Below, piece after piece: positions 22,216 through 31,624 of a stretch of 64,000 nt of DNA. Position numbers and translations under genes: made by a program. The notes beneath the pieces were generated by a model, which had not been told where the DNA came from, did no database searches, and saw nothing but the letters and a program-made list of their open reading frames with translations. Origin of the DNA: Pseudomonas silesiensis (GTDB lineage: Bacteria; Pseudomonadota; Gammaproteobacteria; Pseudomonadales; Pseudomonadaceae); contig NZ_CP014870.1 in assembly GCF_001661075.1 (NCBI RefSeq), forward strand, positions 1,632,501-1,696,500, read 5' to 3'. Within the stretch, counting starts at the first letter, position 1, and every line of letters begins with the position of its first letter.

Positions 22216-22413
22216 TCAGAGCACCATTCCTCCTCCCAGGCTATCCAGCCCGCTTTCTCTTTTTCTATCGACAGCTTCGACGGATTCGACAGCGTCGACA
22301 GTTTCAGTGGCGGGTTTTGTGTTTTCGCTGCCAGGGGGCGTACCGTCAACATCGTCGTCAGCGTAAATGAAATCCTCGTAGGATTGCCCACAGTCGTGAT
22401 CAGACTCTCGCAT
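22216..22413 (-). CDS. Small acidic orphan protein with internal repeat
   Basis: A 65-residue ORF starting MRESDHDCGQ and ending in a GGGMVL tail. It is preceded by AAGGAAG 7 bp before the ATG, a good ribosome-binding site. It is strongly acidic (YADDDVDG), has no signal peptide or membrane helix and a single Cys. Codons near the middle form four 9-bp repeats (22267-22302) encoding TVD-AVE-SVE-AVD. Its GC at third positions looks lower than in neighbouring cco genes. I do not recognise the family. It lies between ccoNOQP-1 and ccoG on the same strand, about 130 bp after the cco1 terminator. An unexpressed ORF remains possible. Confidence 0.5.
   Translation of the reverse strand: MRESDHDCGQSYEDFIYADDDVDGTPPGSENTKPATETVDAVESVEAVDRKRESGLDSLGGGMVL
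22267..22302. repeat. 9-bp tandem repeat, four units
   Basis: Units ATCGACAGC, TTCGACGGA, TTCGACAGC and GTCGACAGT share the TCGAC core at exact 9-bp spacing. They lie inside the small ORF 22216-22413 and keep its frame. Confidence 0.8.
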
Positions 22414-22548
22414 ATAGTTCTTCCTTGAAATATATCTTCGAATGGTGGCCCTCACGTTTTGCTTGTCAGGGTGAAAAGAGAAGCTACAGCTCGCTGAAAT
22501 TCGCGTCTATCGAGCATTCGTCTCAAATCATTAATGCCTCGAAATGCA

Positions 22549-22582
22549 AACGGCCCCGCCAACTCTCATTGGCGGGGCCGTT
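22549..22582 (-). terminator. ccoNOQP-1 terminator
   Basis: A GC-rich hairpin AACGGCCCCGCCA / TGGCGGGGCCGTT (22549-22573, including the loop) lies just downstream of the ccoP1 stop on the minus strand. The flanking A/T bases allow termination in either direction. Confidence 0.85.
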
Positions 22583-22597
22583 CTTTTACATCAAACG

Positions 22598-23581
22598 TTA
22601 CTGGGCATCTTCCGCCGGAGCCTTCTCACCGTGAGACAGGCTGTAGACGTAAGCGGCCAGCAGGTGGACCTTGTCGTTGCCTTGCAGCTGTTCTTGCGCA
22701 GGCATCTGGCCCTGACGGCCGTAACGGATGGTCTGCTGCAGCTGAGCGAAGCTCGAGCCGTAGATGAACGCACCCGGGTGGGTCAGGTCAGGGGCGCCCA
22801 TGGCCGGGGTCCCTTTGCCTGCCGGACCGTGGCAGGCCACGCAGTTGGCGGCGAACAGTTTCTGCCCGGCAACCGGGTCGGCCTTGGTGCCTTCCGGCAG
22901 TTTGCGGCCATCGAGGTTGGTCAGCACGAACGCGGCCACGTCGGCCACGCCTTGCTCGCCAATCACTTCGGACCAGGCCGGCATCACGGCGTGACGACCG
23001 CCCATGATGGTGGTCTTGATGGTTTCCGCTTCGCCGCCCCAGCGCCAGTCGGCGTCGGTCAGGTTAGGGAAGCCATAGGCGCCCTTGGCGTCGGAACCGT
23101 GGCAGACCGAGCAGTTGGAGGCGAACAGGCGGCCACCCATCTTCAGGGCTTGCGGGTCCTTGGCCACTTCTTCGATAGGCATGGACGAGAACTTGGCGAA
23201 GATCGGGCCGAACCTGGCGTCCGACTTGGCCATTTCCTTTTCCCACTCGTGAACGCCGGTCCAGCCGGTCTGGCCGTTGGCGAACGCGGTCTGCTTCTCG
23301 TTATCCAGGTAGTTGTAACCCGGCAGCAGGCCTTTCCAGTTGCCCAGGCCCGGATACAGCACCAGATACCCCAGGGCGAAGATGATGGTGCCCACGAACA
23401 GCATGAACCACCATTTTGGCAGCGGATTGTCGTACTCCTCGATCCCGTCGAAGGAGTGGCCAACCGTTTCTTCGGTGGCTTCGCTGCGCTGGCCCTTGCG
23501 GGTCGACAGCAGCAGCCAGGTCAGGGCGAAGATGGTGCCGAGACTGAGGACTGTGACGTACAGACTCCAGAACGTAGTCAT
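22598..23581 (-). CDS. ccoP1: cbb3 oxidase diheme subunit CcoP (copy 1)
   Basis: A 327-residue membrane-anchored cytochrome c subunit that passes electrons to CcoO and CcoN. Two N-terminal membrane helices (about 6-26 and 57-77) precede two class I cytochrome c domains with CSVCHG and CVACHG heme sites. The axial Met is probably in the VMPAWSE and QMPAQEQ segments. Compared with copy 2 it has an extra 10-residue stretch near 90-105. It is the last gene of the operon, overlapping ccoQ1 by 4 bp. Confidence 0.96.
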   Translation of the reverse strand: MTTFWSLYVTVLSLGTIFALTWLLLSTRKGQRSEATEETVGHSFDGIEEYDNPLPKWWFMLFVGTIIFALGYLVLYPGLGNWKGLLPGYNYLDNEKQTAFANGQTGWTGVHEWEKEMAKSDARFGPIFAKFSSMPIEEVAKDPQALKMGGRLFASNCSVCHGSDAKGAYGFPNLTDADWRWGGEAETIKTTIMGGRHAVMPAWSEVIGEQGVADVAAFVLTNLDGRKLPEGTKADPVAGQKLFAANCVACHGPAGKGTPAMGAPDLTHPGAFIYGSSFAQLQQTIRYGRQGQMPAQEQLQGNDKVHLLAAYVYSLSHGEKAPAEDAQ

Positions 23582-23763
23582 TCTTTGTTACTCCTAGAAG
23601 CTTGCTCGACGTGCTTGATGGCTTCGGGATCATCCGCGAAAGGCAGCAAGGTCGCGTCTTCAAACTCCGACTTGCGCTTGGGGCTGAATACCCACAACGC
23701 CAGACCGATGAAGGCCACCATCACGACAACGGTGCCCAGGCCACGAATCATCCCGATATCCAT
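23578..23763 (-). CDS. ccoQ1: cbb3 oxidase subunit CcoQ (copy 1)
   Basis: A 61-residue protein with one membrane helix (about 5-27) followed by [14 protein letters not shown], the CcoQ signature, and an acidic tail. CcoQ stabilises the core complex. It lies 5 bp after ccoO1 and overlaps ccoP1 by 4 bp. Confidence 0.95.
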   Translation of the reverse strand: MDIGMIRGLGTVVVMVAFIGLALWVFSPKRKSEFEDATLLPFADDPEAIKHVEQASRSNKE

Positions 23764-23768
23764 CTAAA

Positions 23769-24377
23769 TCACCGTTTGCTTTTGATGATGGTGCCCAGGC
23801 CTTGCAGATAGGCCACCAGCGCGTCCATTTCGGTTTTGCCCTTCACGGCATCCTGTGCACCGGCGATGTCTTCGTCGGTGTAAGGGACGCCGAGCGTGCG
23901 CAAGACTTCCATTTTCTTGGCGGTGTCTTTGCCGTCGAGCTTGTTTTCCACGAGGAACGGGTAGGCCGGCATTTTCGACTCGGGCACTACGTTGCGCGGG
24001 TTGTACAAATGCGCACGCTGCCAGTCATCGGAGTAACGACCGCCGACACGGGCCAGGTCCGGACCGGTACGCTTGGAACCCCACAGGAACGGGTGGTCCC
24101 AGACGCTTTCACCGGCGACCGAGTAGTGGCCGTAACGTTCGGTTTCAGCACGGAACGGGCGGATCATCTGCGAGTGGCAGCCGACACAACCGTTGGCGAT
24201 GTAGATGTCGCGACCTTCCAGTTCAAGGGCGGTACGGGGCTTCATGCCTTCGACCGGCTTGTTGGTGACGTCCTGGAAAAACAGCGGAACGATCTGTGTC
24301 AGGCCGCCGATGCTGACGGCGATAACCATGAAGAAGGCCAGCAGGCCAATATTCTTCTCGACTGCTTCATGCTTCAT
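23769..24377 (-). CDS. ccoO1: cbb3 oxidase monoheme subunit CcoO (copy 1)
   Basis: A 202-residue cytochrome c subunit with an N-terminal membrane anchor (about 10-32) and a single heme site GCVGCHSQ at about 67-74. It receives electrons from CcoP and delivers them to the heme b/b3-CuB centre of CcoN. Its ATG overlaps the ccoN1 stop by one base (TGATG). Confidence 0.97.
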   Translation of the reverse strand: MKHEAVEKNIGLLAFFMVIAVSIGGLTQIVPLFFQDVTNKPVEGMKPRTALELEGRDIYIANGCVGCHSQMIRPFRAETERYGHYSVAGESVWDHPFLWGSKRTGPDLARVGGRYSDDWQRAHLYNPRNVVPESKMPAYPFLVENKLDGKDTAKKMEVLRTLGVPYTDEDIAGAQDAVKGKTEMDALVAYLQGLGTIIKSKR

Positions 24378-25819
24378 CAGTGAGCTCCAACTACAGCAAT
24401 CTGTTCAGCAGCTTTGGCTTCAACCGGGTTCGAGGCACGTACGGTACGCCATACGTTGTAGGCCATGAACAGCATGCCGCTGGCAAAGAACGCACCGCCC
24501 AGGGCGCGAACGATGAAACCGGGGTGGCTGGCTTGCAGCGCTTCGACGAACGAGTAGGTGAGGGTGCCGTCGTCGTTGATTGCACGCCACATCAGGCCCT
24601 GGGTGATGCCGTTGACCCACATCGAAGCGATGTACAGCACGGTACCGATGGTCGCGAGCCAGAAGTGGGCGTTGATCAAGCCGATGCTGTGCATCTGCGC
24701 GCGACCGAACAGTTTCGGGATCATGTGGTAGATCGCGCCGATCGAGATCATGGCTACCCAACCAAGAGCGCCGGCGTGTACGTGGCCGATGGTCCAGTCG
24801 GTGTAGTGCGACAGCGAGTTGACGGTCTTGATGGCCATCATCGGGCCTTCGAAGGTCGACATGCCGTAGAACGCCAGCGATACCACGAGGAAGCGCAGGA
24901 TCGGGTCGGTGCGCAGCTTATGCCAGGCGCCCGAGAGGGTCATCATGCCGTTGATCATGCCGCCCCAGCTGGGTGCCAGCAGGATGATCGACATGGCCAT
25001 GCCCAGGGACTGAGCCCAGTCCGGCAATGCGGTGTAGTGCAGGTGGTGCGGACCGGCCCAGATGTACAAGGTGATCAGCGCCCAGAAGTGCACGATCGAC
25101 AGGCGATAGGAGTAGATCGGACGCTCGGCCTGCTTCGGAACGAAGTAGTACATCATCCCCAGGAAGCCGGTGGTCAGGAAGAAACCGACCGCGTTGTGAC
25201 CGTACCACCACTGGATCATCGCATCCGTCGCACCCGAATAGGCCGAGTAGGACTTGAAGAAGCTGACCGGCAGCGACGCGTGGTTGACGATGTGCAGCAT
25301 CGCCGTCACGACGATGAAGGCACCGTAGAACCAGTTACCCACGTAGATATGCTTGGTATTGCGCTTGGTGATGGTGCCGAAGAACACCAGACCGTAGGTG
25401 ACCCAGACAATGGCCAGCAGAATAGCCAGGGGCCATTCCAGTTCCGCGTATTCCTTGGTGGTGGTGTAACCCAGCGGCAAGGTAATGATCGCGCCGACGA
25501 TCACCGCCTGCCATCCCCAGAAGGTGAAGGCGGCGAGGCTGTCGGAAATCAGTCGCGTTTGGCAGGTTCGCTGCACGACGTAATAAGAAGTGGCAAACAG
25601 TGCACAACCACCGAAGGCGAAAATCACCAGGTTGGTGTGCAACGGGCGCAGGCGTCCAAAGCTCGTCCATGGCAGACCGAAGTTCAACTCCGGCCAGACC
25701 AGTTGCGAGGCGATGAAGACACCGAGCCCCATGCCAAGGATCCCCCAGACCACCGTCATGATGGCGAACTGGCGGACTACCTTATAGTTATAAGCAGTCG
25801 GACTGATTGCTGTGCTCAT
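24377..25819 (-). CDS. ccoN1: cbb3 oxidase catalytic subunit CcoN (copy 1)
   Basis: A 480-residue heme-copper oxidase subunit with 12 predicted membrane helices. It reduces oxygen to water and pumps protons with high oxygen affinity. Seen are the His ligand region around [12 protein letters not shown], the GPHHLHYT copper-ligand segment and the HVHAGALGW helix carrying heme ligands. The open frame extends 55 codons upstream, but ATG 25819 gives the standard [18 protein letters not shown] start. Its place next to ccoG matches the constitutive cbb3-1 operon of other pseudomonads. Confidence 0.96.
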   Translation of the reverse strand: MSTAISPTAYNYKVVRQFAIMTVVWGILGMGLGVFIASQLVWPELNFGLPWTSFGRLRPLHTNLVIFAFGGCALFATSYYVVQRTCQTRLISDSLAAFTFWGWQAVIVGAIITLPLGYTTTKEYAELEWPLAILLAIVWVTYGLVFFGTITKRNTKHIYVGNWFYGAFIVVTAMLHIVNHASLPVSFFKSYSAYSGATDAMIQWWYGHNAVGFFLTTGFLGMMYYFVPKQAERPIYSYRLSIVHFWALITLYIWAGPHHLHYTALPDWAQSLGMAMSIILLAPSWGGMINGMMTLSGAWHKLRTDPILRFLVVSLAFYGMSTFEGPMMAIKTVNSLSHYTDWTIGHVHAGALGWVAMISIGAIYHMIPKLFGRAQMHSIGLINAHFWLATIGTVLYIASMWVNGITQGLMWRAINDDGTLTYSFVEALQASHPGFIVRALGGAFFASGMLFMAYNVWRTVRASNPVEAKAAEQIAVVGAH

Positions 25820-25869
25820 TCTAAGGTTCCACGGTTTGGGTGTTTTATTAGGAGTAAAAATCGGCCGCA

Positions 25870-25918
25870 AGTATGTAGAAAGCGGGGGGTCATTGCAACG
25901 CGCCATGACCAGGGTCAA
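25870..25918 (-). promoter_or_regulatory. ccoN1 promoter with degenerate Anr box
   Basis: On the minus strand TTGCAA (25893-25898), 17 bp and CATACT (25870-25875) form a plausible sigma-70 promoter. Just upstream lies TTGACCCTGGTCAT (25905-25918), a poorer Anr box. Its distance to CATACT does not fit class II activation. Confidence 0.6.
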
Positions 25919-26259
25919 TGCTTTCAAAAGCTGATTCTGCGGCCTTTCCATGCGCCACGTAAGGACAAAATTGCCCCCGGACAAAATACCCCTGTACAGG
26001 AATGGGATGAGGGGATCAGGTCAGTTGTAACGGGGCGTGTTCAAAATGACGATGCGGCGGCTGATGGCATTTGGCACGACAGCCGGTATCTACCAGCCTT
26101 TGCGGCCTGTCATCGAGCAAATTCGTCGAACACATCGGGTAAGGTCGACCTGGAGCCGGCTTATGCCAGTCCGCATCGGGGGAAGCTTAGACCCGAATCC
26201 GGGGAACCGAAAGGAGGACTTAGGGAGGGTGCGACAATGGGTCGCAAAGGGGGCAGGGA
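25919..26259. other. Gap between the two cco operons
   Basis: No convincing gene in 341 bp. Short open frames exist on both strands but lack ribosome-binding sites and family features. A CTGTACAG palindrome lies near 25991-25998. Base composition is G-rich on the plus strand towards 26200-26260. Confidence 0.5.
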
Positions 26260-26287
26260 ACTGCCGCATCCGGGAGAATGCGGCAGT
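26260..26287 (-). terminator. Hairpin after ccoP2
   Basis: A perfect 10-bp stem ACTGCCGCAT / ATGCGGCAGT with an 8-nt loop lies 15 bp after the ccoP2 stop. No clean T-run follows on the minus strand, so it may be a weak terminator or an mRNA 3' stabiliser. Confidence 0.6.
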
Positions 26288-26301
26288 GTCGGGTTCAAGA
26301 A

Positions 26302-27255
26302 TTATTCGCTTTTGCCTTTAGCCTGCAAACGCTCTGTATTCAGTCCGTGTGACAGGCTGTACACATAGGCCGCCAGCAATTGCACTTTATCGTTGCCAAG
26401 CAGCTCGTTCTGCGCGGGCATATGCCCCTGGCGGCCATGACGAATCGTTTGTCCAAGCTGTGCCAGGCTGGTGCCATAGATGTACCCGGCCGGCTGCGTC
26501 AGATTAGGCGCACCCATGGCTTCAGTGCCCTGGCCCTTTGCCCCGTGACAGGCGACACAGGTCGTGTTGAAAGCTTGCTGCCCGGCTTGCAGGTCGAACG
26601 TGCTGTCGTCCGGCAAAGGCAGGCCCGCCAGATCATGACGCACATAAGCCGCAACGTTCTTCACGCCGGCTTCACCGAGGATTTCACCCCAGGCTGGCAT
26701 CGCCGCCATGCGCCCGCCCAGGATGGTGGTCTTGATCGTCTGGGCATCGCCACCCCAGCGCCAGTGACTGTCGGCCAGGTTGGGGAAGCCGAAAGCGCCC
26801 TTGGCATCCGAGCCGTGGCACACCGCGCAATTGGAGGCGAACAAGCGACCGCCCATGGTCAGTGCTTGCGGATCGTTGGCCACGTCTTCCACGGGCATTG
26901 CCGCAAATTTGGCGAAGATCGGCCCGAACTTCGCCTCGGCCTTGTTCATCTCCTTTTCCCACTCGTGGACGCCAGTCCAGCCGTTCTCATAACCGGGGAG
27001 GATGCCTTTCCAGTTGCCCAGGCCCGGGTACAGCACCAGATAACCCACGGCGAACACCAGCGTGCCGGCGAACAGCATGAACCACCACTGCGGCAGCGGG
27101 TTGTCATACTCCTCGATGCCGTCGAAGCTGTGGCCCATGGTCTGGTCGACGCTGCCCTTGGTTTCGCCCTTGCGGGTGCCGATCAGCAGCCAGGTCAGGC
27201 CGATCAGGCTGCCGATGGTCAGTACGCAAATCCACGTACTCCAGAAGGTGGTCAT
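26302..27255 (-). CDS. ccoP2: cbb3 oxidase diheme subunit CcoP (copy 2)
   Basis: A 317-residue paralogue of CcoP1 with the same layout: two N-terminal membrane helices and two cytochrome c domains (CAVCHG and CVACHG). It lacks the extra linker stretch of copy 1. It is the last gene of the second operon and overlaps ccoQ2 by 4 bp. A terminator-like hairpin follows. Confidence 0.96.
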   Translation of the reverse strand: MTTFWSTWICVLTIGSLIGLTWLLIGTRKGETKGSVDQTMGHSFDGIEEYDNPLPQWWFMLFAGTLVFAVGYLVLYPGLGNWKGILPGYENGWTGVHEWEKEMNKAEAKFGPIFAKFAAMPVEDVANDPQALTMGGRLFASNCAVCHGSDAKGAFGFPNLADSHWRWGGDAQTIKTTILGGRMAAMPAWGEILGEAGVKNVAAYVRHDLAGLPLPDDSTFDLQAGQQAFNTTCVACHGAKGQGTEAMGAPNLTQPAGYIYGTSLAQLGQTIRHGRQGHMPAQNELLGNDKVQLLAAYVYSLSHGLNTERLQAKGKSE

Positions 27256-27470
27256 GGCCGGGTACTCCTTGTTTCAGGTTCTTGGGTGGCGTCGTCGGGT
27301 AGCGGTTCATCGGCGAACGGTAGCAAGCGCGCTTCGGCGAACTCCGGATTGCGTTTGCTGTTGAACACCCACAGCGTCAGGCCGACGAAGGCCACAAACA
27401 CCACGACCGTGCCTAGGCCGCGGATCATTCCACTGCTCAATTCGCTCACTATTTCAAAGGGCATGGCCAT
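27252..27470 (-). CDS. ccoQ2: cbb3 oxidase subunit CcoQ (copy 2)
   Basis: A 72-residue CcoQ with one membrane helix (about 16-36) and the [14 protein letters not shown] signature. With the start at 27470 the N-terminus is about 11 residues longer than in copy 1. AGAGG 7 bp before that ATG supports it, though the next ATG (27464) or the internal Met is possible. It begins 3 bp after ccoO2. Confidence 0.92.
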   Translation of the reverse strand: MAMPFEIVSELSSGMIRGLGTVVVFVAFVGLTLWVFNSKRNPEFAEARLLPFADEPLPDDATQEPETRSTRP

Positions 27471-27473
27471 GGC

Positions 27474-28082
27474 TTACCTCTTGCTCTTGATGGATGTGCC
27501 AAGCACTTGCAGGTAAGCGACCAATGCGTCCATCTCGGTCTTGCCTTTGAGCGAGGCCACTGAGCCGGCGATGTCGTCGTCGCTGTAGGGCACGCCGAGG
27601 GTGCGCATCGCCTTGATCTTGCTTTCGGTGTGGCTGCTGTCGAGTGGATTGGCCACCAGCCACGGATACCCGGGCATTTTCGATTCGGGCACCACGTTGC
27701 GCGGGTTGTACAAGTGCGCGCGGTGCCAGTCCTCGGAATAGCGACCGCCGACCCGGGCCAGGTCCGGACCGGTACGTTTCGAACCCCACAGGAACGGGTG
27801 ATCCCAGACGCTTTCACCGGCGACCGAATAGTGACCGTAACGCTCGGTCTCGGCGCGGAACGGCCGGATCATCTGCGAGTGGCAACCGACGCAGCCTTCG
27901 CGGATGTAAATGTCGCGACCTTCCAGTTGCAGCGCGGTATAGGGCTTCATGCCTTCCACCGGTTTATTGGTGACGTCCTGGAAGAACAGCGGGACGATCT
28001 GGGTCAGGCCGCCAATGCTCACGGCCAGCACCATCAGCAACATCAGCAAGCCGACGTTTTTCTCGATTGTTTCGTGTTTCAT
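27474..28082 (-). CDS. ccoO2: cbb3 oxidase monoheme subunit CcoO (copy 2)
   Basis: A 202-residue CcoO with an N-terminal membrane anchor and a single GCVGCHSQ heme site, closely similar to copy 1 along its whole length. It lies 10 bp after ccoN2 with an AGGAGG-like site (GAGGAGGCC) before the ATG. Confidence 0.97.
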   Translation of the reverse strand: MKHETIEKNVGLLMLLMVLAVSIGGLTQIVPLFFQDVTNKPVEGMKPYTALQLEGRDIYIREGCVGCHSQMIRPFRAETERYGHYSVAGESVWDHPFLWGSKRTGPDLARVGGRYSEDWHRAHLYNPRNVVPESKMPGYPWLVANPLDSSHTESKIKAMRTLGVPYSDDDIAGSVASLKGKTEMDALVAYLQVLGTSIKSKR

Positions 28083-28092
28083 GGCGGCCTCC

Positions 28093-29517
28093 TCAGGCGA
28101 TCTGCGCGGCAGCGGCGGCTTCGGCAGGCTGCGAAGCCCGTACGGTGCGCCAGGTGTTGTAGGCCATCAGCAGCATGCCGCTGAAGAAAATCGCACCGCC
28201 TACCAGGCGCACGACGAAGCCTGGGTGGCTTGCCACCAGGGTCTCGACGAAGGAGTAGGTCAGCGTGCCGTCTTCATTGATGGCGCGCCACATCAGGCCC
28301 TGGGCGATGCCGTTGACCCACATCGAGGCGATGTAGAGCACGGTGCCGATGGTGGCGAGCCAGAAGTGCGCGTTGATCAGGCCGATGCTGTGCATCTGCG
28401 TGCGGCCGAAGATTTTCGGGATCATGTGGTACAGCGCGCCGATCGAAATCATCGCCACCCAGCCGAGGGCGCCGGCGTGCACGTGGCCGATGGTCCAGTC
28501 GGTGTAGTGGGAGAGGGCGTTCACCGTTTTGATCGCCATCATCGGCCCTTCGAAGGTCGACATGCCGTAGAACGCCAGCGACACCACGAGGAAACGCAGG
28601 ATCGGGTCGCTGCGCAACTTATGCCAGGCACCCGAGAGGGTCATCATGCCGTTGATCATGCCGCCCCAGCTCGGTGCCAGCAGGATCAGCGACATCACCA
28701 TGCCCAGCGACTGCGCCCAGTCCGGCAGCGCGGTGTAGTGCAAGTGGTGGGGGCCGGCCCAGATGTACAGGGTGATCAGCGCCCAGAAGTGCACGATCGA
28801 CAGGCGATAGGAGTACACCGGACGCTCGGCTTGTTTCGGCACGAAGTAATACATCATCCCGAGGAAGCCGGCGGTGAGGAAAAAGCCTACGGCGTTGTGC
28901 CCGTACCACCACTGCACCATGGCATCGGTGGCACCGGCGTAGACCGAGTAGGACTTGGTGAAACTCACCGGCAGTTCAACGTTGTTGACGATGTGCAGAA
29001 TCGCCACGGTGATGATGAATGCGCCGAAGAACCAGTTGCCGACATAAATGTGCCGGGTCTTGCGTTGCATGATCGTGCCGAAGAACACCACGGCGTACGC
29101 GACCCAGACGATGGTGATCAGGATGTCGATCGGCCATTCGAGTTCGGCGTATTCCTTGGAACTGGTGTAACCCAGCGGCAGGCTGATGGCCGCCAGGAGA
29201 ATCACCAGCTGCCAGCCCCAGAAGCAGAACGCGGCGATTTTCGGGGCGAACAGCTGTGTCTGGCAGGTGCGCTGCACCGAATAGAACGAACTGGCAAACA
29301 GGGCGCAACCGCCAAAGGCGAAGATCACCGCGTTGGTGTGCAGCGGGCGCAACCGGCCGAAACTGGTCCATGGCAGATCGAAGTTGAGTTCGGGCCATAC
29401 CAATTGGGCTGCGAGAAAAACCCCGAGGCCCATGCCGACGATGCCCCACACCACCGTCATAATGGCGAATTGGCGGACCACCTTGTAGTTGTAGGCGGTA
29501 CTGATAGAAGTGTTCAT
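28093..29517 (-). CDS. ccoN2: cbb3 oxidase catalytic subunit CcoN (copy 2)
   Basis: A 474-residue CcoN with the same metal-ligand regions as copy 1 ([29 protein letters not shown]). The differences cluster at the N-terminus, in the FKSYS/TKSYS loop and in the C-terminal tail. It is first in the second operon. A perfect Anr box lies 121 bp upstream at class II distance from a possible -10, so this copy should be the low-oxygen-induced oxidase, as cbb3-2 is in P. aeruginosa. Confidence 0.96.
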   Translation of the reverse strand: MNTSISTAYNYKVVRQFAIMTVVWGIVGMGLGVFLAAQLVWPELNFDLPWTSFGRLRPLHTNAVIFAFGGCALFASSFYSVQRTCQTQLFAPKIAAFCFWGWQLVILLAAISLPLGYTSSKEYAELEWPIDILITIVWVAYAVVFFGTIMQRKTRHIYVGNWFFGAFIITVAILHIVNNVELPVSFTKSYSVYAGATDAMVQWWYGHNAVGFFLTAGFLGMMYYFVPKQAERPVYSYRLSIVHFWALITLYIWAGPHHLHYTALPDWAQSLGMVMSLILLAPSWGGMINGMMTLSGAWHKLRSDPILRFLVVSLAFYGMSTFEGPMMAIKTVNALSHYTDWTIGHVHAGALGWVAMISIGALYHMIPKIFGRTQMHSIGLINAHFWLATIGTVLYIASMWVNGIAQGLMWRAINEDGTLTYSFVETLVASHPGFVVRLVGGAIFFSGMLLMAYNTWRTVRASQPAEAAAAAQIA

Positions 29518-29609
29518 GGTTCCCCATCCACGGTTCAGCCGAAGTGCCGGCGTATGCGCAAGGCAACGCTCACTTCGCCTGGAGTTATAGGCAGACTAAA
29601 AGCGAGGCA

Positions 29610-29651
29610 AGCATGGACAAAGAGCACAAGGCCAGTATTGACGGGGATCAA
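29610..29651 (-). promoter_or_regulatory. Anr-dependent ccoN2 promoter
   Basis: The Anr box TTGACGGGGATCAA is at 29638-29651. Read on the minus strand, CATGCT (29610-29615) lies exactly 22 nt after the box, the class II spacing. Both elements overlap the first codons of the divergent hydrolase gene starting at 29613. Confidence 0.78.
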
Positions 29652-30299
29652 TGGGCGCAGTGTGTGCGCGACCACGGCTGGCTGTGGAATGAGGCTGCCG
29701 CAAAGGGGTCCACCGAGCCTGTGACGCTGATTCTCGCCCATGGCGCCGGTGCGCCGATGGACAGTGTCTGGATGGACGACATCGCCGCACGCCTTGCTGC
29801 GCATGGCGTCAACGTGCTGCGCTTCGAGTTTCCCTATATGGCGCAGCGACGCCTTGATGGTGGCAAACGTCCACCGAACCCGGCACCCAGACTGTTGGAG
29901 TGCTGGCGTGAGGTCTATGCCGTGGTGCGACGCCATGTCGCTGGGCGTCTGGCCATCGGCGGCAAGTCCATGGGCGGGCGCATGGCCAGTCTACTGGCGG
30001 ATGAACTGGGGGCGGATGCGCTGGTGTGTCTGGGGTATCCGTTTTATGCGGTCGGCAAACCGCAAAAGCCGCGGGTCGAGCATTTGGCCGGATTGAAGAC
30101 CCGGACGCTGATTGTTCAGGGGGAGCGGGATGCGCTGGGCAATCGCGAGGCGGTTGAGGCTTACACTTTGGCGCCGGGTATCGAGGTGTTCTGGCTGGTG
30201 GCGGGGGATCATGATTTGAAGCCGTTGAAGGCTTCGGGGTTTACCCATGAACAGCATTTGGCGGCAGCGGCGGGCAAGGTTGCTGCGTTTCTTGTGTGA
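29613..30299 (+). CDS. Alpha/beta-hydrolase family protein
   Basis: A 228-residue cytosolic alpha/beta hydrolase of the small KANSL3/TEX30-like group. The oxyanion region reads LAHGAGAPMDS (about 43-53), the nucleophile elbow GKSMGGRMA, and the acid/His end GERDALGN and GDHDLKP. Substrate is unknown. ATG 29613 has only a weak GCGAGG site. An upstream GTG (29544) is in frame but poorly supported. The ccoN2 Anr box lies inside the first 13 codons, so the real start could be further downstream. Confidence 0.85.
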   Translation: MDKEHKASIDGDQWAQCVRDHGWLWNEAAAKGSTEPVTLILAHGAGAPMDSVWMDDIAARLAAHGVNVLRFEFPYMAQRRLDGGKRPPNPAPRLLECWREVYAVVRRHVAGRLAIGGKSMGGRMASLLADELGADALVCLGYPFYAVGKPQKPRVEHLAGLKTRTLIVQGERDALGNREAVEAYTLAPGIEVFWLVAGDHDLKPLKASGFTHEQHLAAAAGKVAAFLV

Positions 30300-30363
30300 G
30301 GTTTCGCTGCCGCTCGGGCGCCTTATCGTCGAAACCCCGTCCTCGCCCTGCACCTATCCCCTT

Positions 30364-30472
30364 GTAGGAGCGAGCTCGCTCGCGATGGTCGTTAACGATT
30401 ATGCGTTTGTTCAGGAAGAACGCGTTATCGTTAACGACCATCGCGAGCAAGCTCGCTCCCACAGGGGGACAG
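30364..30472. repeat. REP doublet with extended arms
   Basis: A near-perfect inverted repeat. The left arm GTAGGAGCGAGCTCGCTCGC at 30364-30383 continues through GATGGTCGTTAACGAT, and the right arm mirrors it to 30472. The arms reach about 36 bp, beyond the usual REP core. It lies between the convergent hydrolase and LysR genes. Confidence 0.9.
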
Positions 30473-30487
30473 GGGGTGAGCCGCTGG

Positions 30488-31417
30488 CTAGACCTTATCC
30501 AGCTTCTTCTCTTGAGCCGTCACCTGCTGGCACAGTTCGATCATCTGCTCGCGCATCCAGCGGTTGGCCGGGTCCTGGTCGGTGCTTTCGTGCCAGTAGA
30601 GGTGGGTTTCCACCGGCGGCACGTCATTGACCGGCAAGTTCACCGAGTACAAGTCATGGCGGCGGGCGAAGCGCTCCGGCACGGTCATCACCATGTCCGT
30701 CTGCTGCAACACTTGCGAGGCCATCAGGTAATGCTGGGAGCGCAGGGCGATCTTGCGCTGGATGCCCATCTTGCCCAGTGCCAGATCAACATGACCCAGG
30801 CCGCTGCGACGGCTGGAGATATGGATGTGGGTCAGGGAGAGGTAGTCATCGAGGGTGAATTTTTCCTTGCCGGCCAGCGGATGCCCCTTGCGCATGGCGC
30901 ACACGTAGCGGTCTTCCATCAGCTTGACGTGGCGCACCTGCGGGTCGGTGTTGAGCGGCGCGTCGACGGCGAAGTCGAGGCGCCCGGCCGCCAGTTCCTT
31001 GGTGGTTTCGCGGCGCTTGGACAGGAAGCTCTCGATGATCACCGTGGGTGCCAGGCGACGCAGGCGCTGGAACAGCGCTGGCAGGATCACCGCTTCGGTG
31101 AGGTCGGTCATGCTGATGCGATAGGTCTTGACCGCCTGCAGCGGATTGAAGATGCGGCTTTCCTGCACCGAGACCCTCAGCAGGGACAGGGCGTTGCGTA
31201 CCGGGCCGATGATGTTCTGGGCCATCGGCGTCGGGACCATGCCCTGGGCGGTGCGCACGAACAACGGATCGTTGAAGGTCTCGCGCAGACGGGCCAGCGC
31301 GTTGGATACCGCCGGCTGGGTGATCCCGACTATCTGCCCGGCCCGTGTCAGATTGGCTTCGGTGTAGATCGCGTCAAAGACGATGAAAAGATTGAGATCG
31401 ACCTTGCTCAGATTCAT
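30488..31417 (-). CDS. LysR-family transcriptional regulator
   Basis: A 309-residue regulator of the NodD/LeuO-like branch. An N-terminal winged helix-turn-helix (about 8-65, LTRAGQIVGITQPAVSNAL) is followed by a substrate-binding-like effector domain. It is divergent from an acyl-CoA dehydrogenase gene 208 bp away, the usual arrangement for a LysR protein and its target. The shared spacer is AT-rich and holds a partial dyad near 31489-31512 that could be an operator. The effector is unknown. Confidence 0.92.
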   Translation of the reverse strand: MNLSKVDLNLFIVFDAIYTEANLTRAGQIVGITQPAVSNALARLRETFNDPLFVRTAQGMVPTPMAQNIIGPVRNALSLLRVSVQESRIFNPLQAVKTYRISMTDLTEAVILPALFQRLRRLAPTVIIESFLSKRRETTKELAAGRLDFAVDAPLNTDPQVRHVKLMEDRYVCAMRKGHPLAGKEKFTLDDYLSLTHIHISSRRSGLGHVDLALGKMGIQRKIALRSQHYLMASQVLQQTDMVMTVPERFARRHDLYSVNLPVNDVPPVETHLYWHESTDQDPANRWMREQMIELCQQVTAQEKKLDKV

Positions 31418-31624
31418 TGCGCTGCACTCTTGTTATAGGGGCTGGTGTTATATCGGCTGGCGTTATGTGGGGTTGGGTGGCCTTGACGATCAGTCGATCA
31501 TATATCGGTGATGAATGTTAATACACGCCGAGAATAGGCTAGGTAAATTTTAGTAGCTGTTCTAGCATCGATTGCATGACTTGAACAACTCATCAAAACC
31601 CCCTGTCAAAAGGTAGAGCTGCCC

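Noticed and set aside
24380..26368. A 662-codon plus-strand frame over ccoN1
   Set aside because: It is an antisense shadow; it has no family motifs and CcoN is unmistakable.
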